DNA of 64,000 nucleotides, from the NCBI RefSeq assembly GCF_000264905.1, contig NW_006763143.1, forward strand, positions 465,711 to 529,710, written 5' to 3'. How positions within the stretch are numbered: position 1 is the stretch's first letter; each line of letters opens with the position of its first letter. Source of the DNA: Stereum hirsutum FP-91666 SS1. Taxonomy: Eukaryota > Basidiomycota > Agaricomycetes > Russulales > Stereaceae. The notes under the pieces are model-generated. The model did not search any database, had not been told where the DNA came from, and saw only the letters and a list, made by a program, of their open reading frames with translations. Shown one piece after another: positions 58,001 through 64,000 of this stretch. Position numbers and translations under genes: made by a program.

Positions 58001-61000
58001 CACAAAGACTAAGGATAATCACTCGCGATTTTCATGTATTAGCAAACCATGATGAGTCTACTTGGGTGCGATGAGTGTGCAGCAAGCCTTCCGCCAACGT
58101 CGTGATAGGGGCATTAGCAGGGCATTTATCATAGTAAATCTGCTAGTGAGTAATGCTGGCGTAGTTCTTCGAAAGCAGTTGATCCAAAAGCCAACCATCA
58201 CCAAGACGTCCTGAGTGCATGCCCGTGTAGCACGGAATTCTCATCTGTTAATCGGCACTTGTGCGCAAATATCGCAAACAGCCATTGAAAAAAAAAAAAC
58301 AGCCACGGCGTGCATCGAACTCCGCGGGAGTAGCATCAAGCACTGACAGATACACCCAGCCACAAGTAGTGTCCAACAACATTGCCTCGTCGTTAAGGTG
58401 CCCGGAGGAAGGAAAGTCGTGTGCAGGGCCAAGGCAAAAGGACGAACACAGTCCACAAGCCTCAAAGCGACTTTGGAATCATGCTCGACCGCGGTAAGAG
58501 GAACTGTTCGCAGTTCGGGAACGACAAATATACATCGTCATGATCGGATGTACATTATGATGGCCGTCTACTCCTTCTGGGTGCATACTCGTCAAGTACT
58601 AGCAGGTCCCATCATCACGCGCCGTTAACGACCACTGCTGATGTTAATCTTTGCGAAAATACATAGCAGACAAAGCTCAATAATCGCTGATTTATCACTA
58701 TTCAGCGCTCCAGAAAGCCCTCGGCTACACACGAAGCTAAACGTGCCCGAGTAGTATATCGAGTTCGAAGCTCATTCGAGGCCGGGAGGATGAGGGGCAG
58801 TACGTACACACGATCACAACTCGATCAAACCCGACAATCAAACTGACACTCGCCATAGACAATTTGAGCGGTATACCGAAAATTGAGTGCTATAGTGGTA
58901 CAGTGCTGTTGATGAATGTCGACTCTCCAAGGCGAGATACACATATATGGTAGATGAGGCGACGCGATCTAGCTCGGATCATTGTTCACCTCTGCGCACG
59001 AAGGTTCGGCACCAGACACGGCTTGCCCCGCCGGAAGTTTCCGTTGCGCAACAAGAATGAACTTGGAAGGTTGAGATATCGTCATAGAGCCTCCACGAGG
59101 TTACAAGTCGTGGATTTTGCGGCAAACAAATCTGGAGGGACACAGAAAAAGATACGCATCGGTGTGAGCTTTGACCAGGGATTGGCAGCCCGAGCCCGCC
59201 ACGGGCGGGAATGTATAGCTTTTGACTCTGCGGTGCAGATGAGCGCAAATCCCTCGTAGTCGTCCGCAATTGGGCGAAAGTACGAGTAGCACTAACTTTA
59301 AGGAAGAATTGAGTTTACATTGATCGTACAGATATGAATGGCCAGATGAAACCACTTATCGAGGAGGAATATACTGTACTGTCCATATCGCAGGATGATG
59401 CACTGGCAGTAAAACTACGAAGGAGGATAGTAGTATTCAAAACTCTTGAACGGACTTATTGGGGATAGCTCGTGCATCGGTGTAGAACTTCGCAACTCCT
59501 GAACATGCCTCCAGAGCACGGCTCCCCGTCAGTGATGTATGAATGTAAGGAGAGCAAACGCAGCCTTATGCAGCCATGACAACGTAAGACATGATCCTCG
59601 GTCAACACATAGAAAGGTAGACGCACACATCATTCAAAGCAGGAGGTACCATCAAAAAGCCCTTGTACCTCAGCCTCCGAAGGCCGCCACACCGGCTGTC
59701 AAGGAGGGAATTAGCAAAAAGCGCGCATAAACGACAGGTGGACAGTTGGGCATTGAAATCATACTTGTCCACCGACGGAGACCGAGCACACTATAAACCC
59801 ATATATCACCCACTGCAGCTGAAGCACTGATGTCAAGCTACCTACCTGTTTGTATCACCAGCTCCTCAGAGCGATCGTCCATCGACGCGATAGTGTAGGC
59901 GATGGTTCACTGTAAGACGATGCGTTTAGTAGCCTTATCCCACCTCGGGGCAGTGAGTGATCTCCTGGTCAGAGCAAAAGCTACAAAGCCAAACGCAGCA
60001 CGAAACACAACACCACGGGCGCGATGGACCCTAACCTGAAAACCCATGGAGAATACGGTGTCTGTGCGAATGGCAAACTTCTGCGGTAATCGCAACATCT
60101 CAATCGAACAGTTTGAAAATGTTGTTAGGCATGGGCCATGGACGCCGATACAGTATGTCCACAACTAGATGGGGAATAGACTGACACTAAAAAGTCAGCT
60201 AAATTAATGATAGGGATTTACGACACCAGCAGGAATGCCATACAGTCATTGTGATCAACAATGAGACAGCAAATCCGCCACAATCGTCCAACCACGAACG
60301 AGCTTGTAGCCTCACTGAGTAAAGGAGCTCGAAGAAAGTTTTCAATGTCCTCAAGTGCTTGCGTCTACCTTTGAGGGGATAGATAGTACTTTGAGGTTGA
60401 GGACCCATAGAATCAGAAGTGATAAACAGGGGTAGACAGACTATGTGGCGCAGGAGAAGCATGCTTTCCCCAAGAACGAGAAAGCCGACGTACCGTGATT
60501 GGAGAGTGCACGCTCCATCATAATTCAGGGAGTTCTACATTTCAAGCACGTATCGCACCTGGAGGAACATAAGTGCCGACTTGTGCGCTTCCCTCAGATC
60601 ACGGCACCCGGCGTATACGCGTTCACATACGATGCAACTATAGACACTGCCAACATCACAATATTGCGTCAATTTCTAACCAAGACTGCCTTTCAATGTG
60701 TGTCCGATCCCTGGCCTGAGATGAAATCAGCATCATTATTCATTGCGCACCACCGTGCACTGACGGAGAGCCGAAAATGATGGCATATATGTGCCTCACA
60801 GGTCGTAGATATCTTCAATAACCGATAAAATATAAGGGACAGCTGACAGAAGGGATAGTGGAGATGAACGCCTAAACCCACTGTAAAGTCCATGAAGGCA
60901 TCGATAGAGAGTGCTCAGGATTCGACATTGGGAAAGACAATGGAGGTAAGTAGACAGCAAAATGATCGCGCGCCAGGTTCAAACGAAGCGCAGTAACGGC

Positions 61001-63299
61001 ACCGTCTCATTTCCAGCATACAGCTCCTGGCTGATGGGCTGGAGAAAGACACACTTTTTCGTCGCTACCGGCACATCTACGGCCTAGAACGTCCAATACG
61101 AGCAAGGGAGAAAATCATGAGAGGGCATACCAAGATAAATCCCGTTCGTAATGAGGGGTAGCGCACAATGTGGTATGAACGGGCGGCACGCCACGGCGCT
61201 TCAAAGAGTTCACCGAGATTGATGCGATTGTGCTAAACAGCGCCCGGCTCGAGGCTGATGCTGCCTAGTGCTGATATCACCTACCAGGGTCTCCCGAGAG
61301 CGGCTGACGAGACTCAACCGTTCAATACAGTGGTTCTGCCAACGACTCTAGAGTCTGCATACTAGAAAAGTCACCGCATCCACATCACCAACGAAATCCG
61401 TTGTAACGCCACACAGCGCCACGAACAGATTTGCGCGCGATTGCCCGTGCTGGTTCTCCAAAAGCACAAGTACGTATGAGGTACGGCTGTGGTTTTCTCG
61501 ATGAAATTATAGAAAGTTAAAACTGTTTGGCGCTCTATGTTCCATACTTTAGCGCCTGGCAGATAGAGGCTTAGCGACCTCAGCTGGCTCCTGGATAAAG
61601 CCAAGAGTCTGATGGTGATTCAGACTCTTTTCCACTGGCAACAAAAAACACAGCAGATTCACCGGTCAATGGTCATTGTAGCCCGAGCGCTCGTGAAACA
61701 TTCGCCCCAAGGATCTCGTGAAAGGAGAAAAGGACACTCTGATAAGTGCCACAAGATAGGGAGTACCGACCATTGTATCACAGTAAATTATGGCATTGCT
61801 TGTCGCCTTCGACGCCGACGATGAGCTTAGAGCGCGAGACCGAGTGCAGGACCCAGTCGGCATAAACTGGCAGTCTAGAATTAGCTCGATGCCACCCGAT
61901 GGCAAACAGAACAGCCCCTGGGCCCGGAAACCCGCCAAAACGGGAGACAGCAGCATTTTGAGAGATGGCTTAAACTGGGCACAGTGAAACAACGGAGTTG
62001 GTGAACATACCGGAGACTAGGTTCGTCCAACATTCGCCGATGCCAGTGGTTCGAAGAGAAGCAAGGGAAGCGACCCTCTGTCATTGGACCTTCAGAGTCA
62101 AAGCCTTCCTTCCGAGATATTCCGAGACCGTGAAATAGTGGCACATCTAGGATGTCAGTGGCGAGCGTGGCAAATTTCTTGATACGACTTGGTGCGTCGC
62201 AACGGGCCCCTCACATCTCATTATTCTTGGGGAATTCGCAGTCCGACGTCCACAATGATACGTATAGATAAGTTCCCTCTCAGACCTTCCGAGCGGAATC
62301 TTGTGTTACTCATGGCCTTGAGTATACGGATGGGTACTTTGCTTTTGCGAGCATCCCAAAGCAAATAGTGTCGTCTTAGAATTCAAGGGGAGTACGTATG
62401 TACAGACTTCCAATCGAAGTACGGCAACCATTCAAGGAGTTCAGGATAACTCCATGTTCATGATATTCTTCGCCGAAATGAGCCTAGAATCGAAACCTTA
62501 ATGCTGTACTGCACGGATATGGACAACACATTCAAAAAACAAAGAGGTAACTTCAAGTTCAGCGCCATTCCGCTGAGTCGAGTTTGTACCATACAAGCCT
62601 TCACATAAGTATCATGAGCAGCATTGAACAGAAGCAGCTCGCCATGCTATTCATGCGTACGACATCAAGCCTGGAGCTCAGTTGCAGGTCTGCACCTGGT
62701 AAGGACATCGGTCGACTTCGTATCTCCACGACAGCCTCTGGAGAGACCCTATGAACTCTCCACACGTGTCGGCGTCCGCCGATACCACGATACCCCAGTA
62801 CGCCGTGGGTGGCGTATACAAGAATAAATCACCTCTGAATCATACGCGCCTCTGACCCTCTCTCGGACTTCGACTCTGTTGAAACCACCACACTGGCCAT
62901 AGAGACCATAGAACACCATGCAGGGTGCTCCACTACAAGTGCACACCGACAAAACGACCGAGCTCGCCATGGTCATCTATCGACCATACGAGGCTATGTC
63001 ATCATTTCGGTTAGACGCGTACGCCACCCAGCAGAGTCTGTACATCACTATCCATTCCCGAGTCATCGCAGCTCTGCATCCCCCAAGGAAATCAACCCTT
63101 ATCATGGTGGACCCAAGTGATGCAGTCTCGATAGAGCACCCCGGACGGCCTCATATCCGCCATAGATCGGGAAACATGAGAAAGAAACGAAACAAGACAA
63201 CATCACCAGGAGAGGCCGAGCGTACATAGGCCATTTCTTGGACCGCGTGACCCGAAGACTCTGATTGCAGAGCATCCTGAACCCGGAGTTAATCGAAGG
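55001..63299. other. Gene-poor region without recognised genes
   Basis: More than 8 kb in which no ORF exceeds about 110 codons, both strands are equally interrupted, and no spliced chain of exons with a recognisable motif could be assembled. A 57-codon ORF at 55119-55292 has one hydrophobic segment (VILTVLLILLLTRLY) but no other support; a minus-strand pair at 59907-60462 is protein-like in places (LTRRSLTAPRWDKATKRIVL) without a family. An A12 run lies at about 58287-58298. I see no tRNA, no intact transposase or reverse transcriptase, and no obvious long repeat by eye. Likely decayed or regulatory DNA. Confidence 0.4.
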
Positions 63300-64000
63300 C
63301 TAAACACTGGTAGAACGACCAGCGTCGGGACGAGACGATTGACACTCGTGCTCCGTCGATGTCATAGCCAAAACGGCGACACCAAGGATGGCCACAACGA
63401 CAGAGATGTAGATATTGATGAAAGTGTGGGTGGAATTGATGAAATGGGTATCGCAAAGATGACGTCCGCTATCGTCATCGACGTTTGCTGTCAATGTGAA
63501 CCAAAACCGAAAGCTAACAGTCTTTCCACGAGAGTCTGTATGAATATAGATAGTACGGATGTGGCGTGAGCGATCAAAAACAAACATGAGAATAGAATAG
63601 AACTAGACGGACAAGGGAGCGAGACAGATGAATGGTCAGATGAACGAACGAGAATAATGCAGAGAGCAAGAGGGGATATGCATCGGAATGGTTGAGGAAT
63701 GAGTGCGGGGGGGATATGAATAGAAATGGGAGCGAAGGTGCTGAAAAGAAAGAGGCAGTGGTGTATTATGAGTACGAATATGATATGAGACTCCAACCAC
63801 AGTCGACGCCACAGCTTGGCGTACATGCCTGCAAGGCGAATAGTGCAGGACGGGAGGTCCAGGTTCTGACAGACAGTCCACGACCGCAGTGGTCTTCATT
63901 GGAGCAACCGGACTGGCGACGACAACAGGTATCGCATCACTACGGGGGTAAATTAAAAGGGTTTGATCAGTATGTCAAAGACGGGGAACACAGAGACAAT
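63300..64000 (-). other. Possible 3' end of a minus-strand gene entering from the right
   Basis: A minus-strand frame ending at 63300 includes a hydrophobic stretch (INIYISVVVAILGVAVLAM) behind an acceptor-like TTGACAG at about 63490, and the + strand from 63560 to 63780 is purine-rich, the pattern that follows minus-strand stops elsewhere in this window. Near 63880-63960 a minus frame reads AIPVVVASPVAPMKTTAVV. Whether a coding end lies here cannot be decided without the sequence to the right. Confidence 0.25.

Noticed and set aside
58290..58360. tRNA-like sequence on the minus strand with GTTCGA
   Set aside because: Neither acceptor stem nor T-arm pairs, and no A box is present.
1..64000. 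CRISPR array, operons or ribosome-binding sites
   Set aside because: The window is eukaryotic nuclear DNA with spliceosomal introns; no regularly spaced repeats seen.

Overview
The window is nuclear DNA from a filamentous basidiomycete, most likely a mushroom-forming Agaricomycete. The genes are split by many short introns of about 50-70 bp with GTNNGT donors, exons can be as short as 11-18 nt, and several products belong to families typical of Agaricomycetes (a DUF6534 membrane protein, a small membrane protein ending in a GGFTSGGRDGYQTVDEP-like tail, a TREY-motif coiled-coil protein). Exon joins were made by eye; where several junctions keep one reading frame and restore a known family pattern the model is firm, and outer ends are approximate where stated.

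Layout. 1-3.7 kb (-): 5' part of ATG26 sterol glucosyltransferase, running off the left edge. 4.06-5.29 kb (+): four-pass SUR7/PalI-type protein. 7.0-9.3 kb (-): DUF6534 membrane protein. 10.5-11.4 kb (-): small multi-pass membrane protein, divergent from DPH7 (11.6-13.4 kb, +). 13.7-15.9 kb (+): TMEM135-like protein. 16.3-17.9 kb (-): metallo-beta-lactamase-fold hydrolase. 18-22 kb: gene-poor with broken ORFs. 22.1-22.9 kb (+): secreted CAP/PR-1 protein, convergent with eIF3k (23.4-24.4 kb, -). 26.6-30.4 kb (-): Pumilio/Puf3-type RNA-binding protein. 32.9-37.1 kb (-): UVRAG/Vps38-like protein. 37.5-38.1 kb (-): frameshifted coiled-coil membrane protein. 38.4-42.6 kb (-): RIC1. 43.4-44.5 kb (-): UPS1/PRELI. 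44.9-45.6 kb (+): decayed relic of an Agaricomycete family. 46.0-48.3 kb (-) SRP68 and 48.5-50.0 kb (+) GET3, head to head. 52.4-54.4 kb (-): Pap1/Yap1-like bZIP factor. 54.4-64 kb: about 9.6 kb with no gene I can recognise.

Most genes are conserved housekeeping functions in membrane traffic and lipids: ATG26 and UVRAG (autophagy/vacuolar PI3K), RIC1 (Ypt6/Rab6 exchange factor), SRP68 and GET3 (two routes into the ER), UPS1 (mitochondrial phosphatidate transfer), TMEM135-like. Others act in translation and RNA (DPH7, eIF3k, PUF) or stress response (Pap1). They do not form a pathway cluster. I see no transposon with intact ORFs, CRISPR array, tRNA, rRNA or biosynthetic cluster. I did not find a clearly new biological system; the points most worth checking are the SRP68/GET3 shared promoter, micro-exons in GET3 and the DUF6534 gene, a dinucleotide-slip frameshift, two decayed loci, strand-asymmetric pyrimidine tracts after several stop codons, and the large gene-poor right end.
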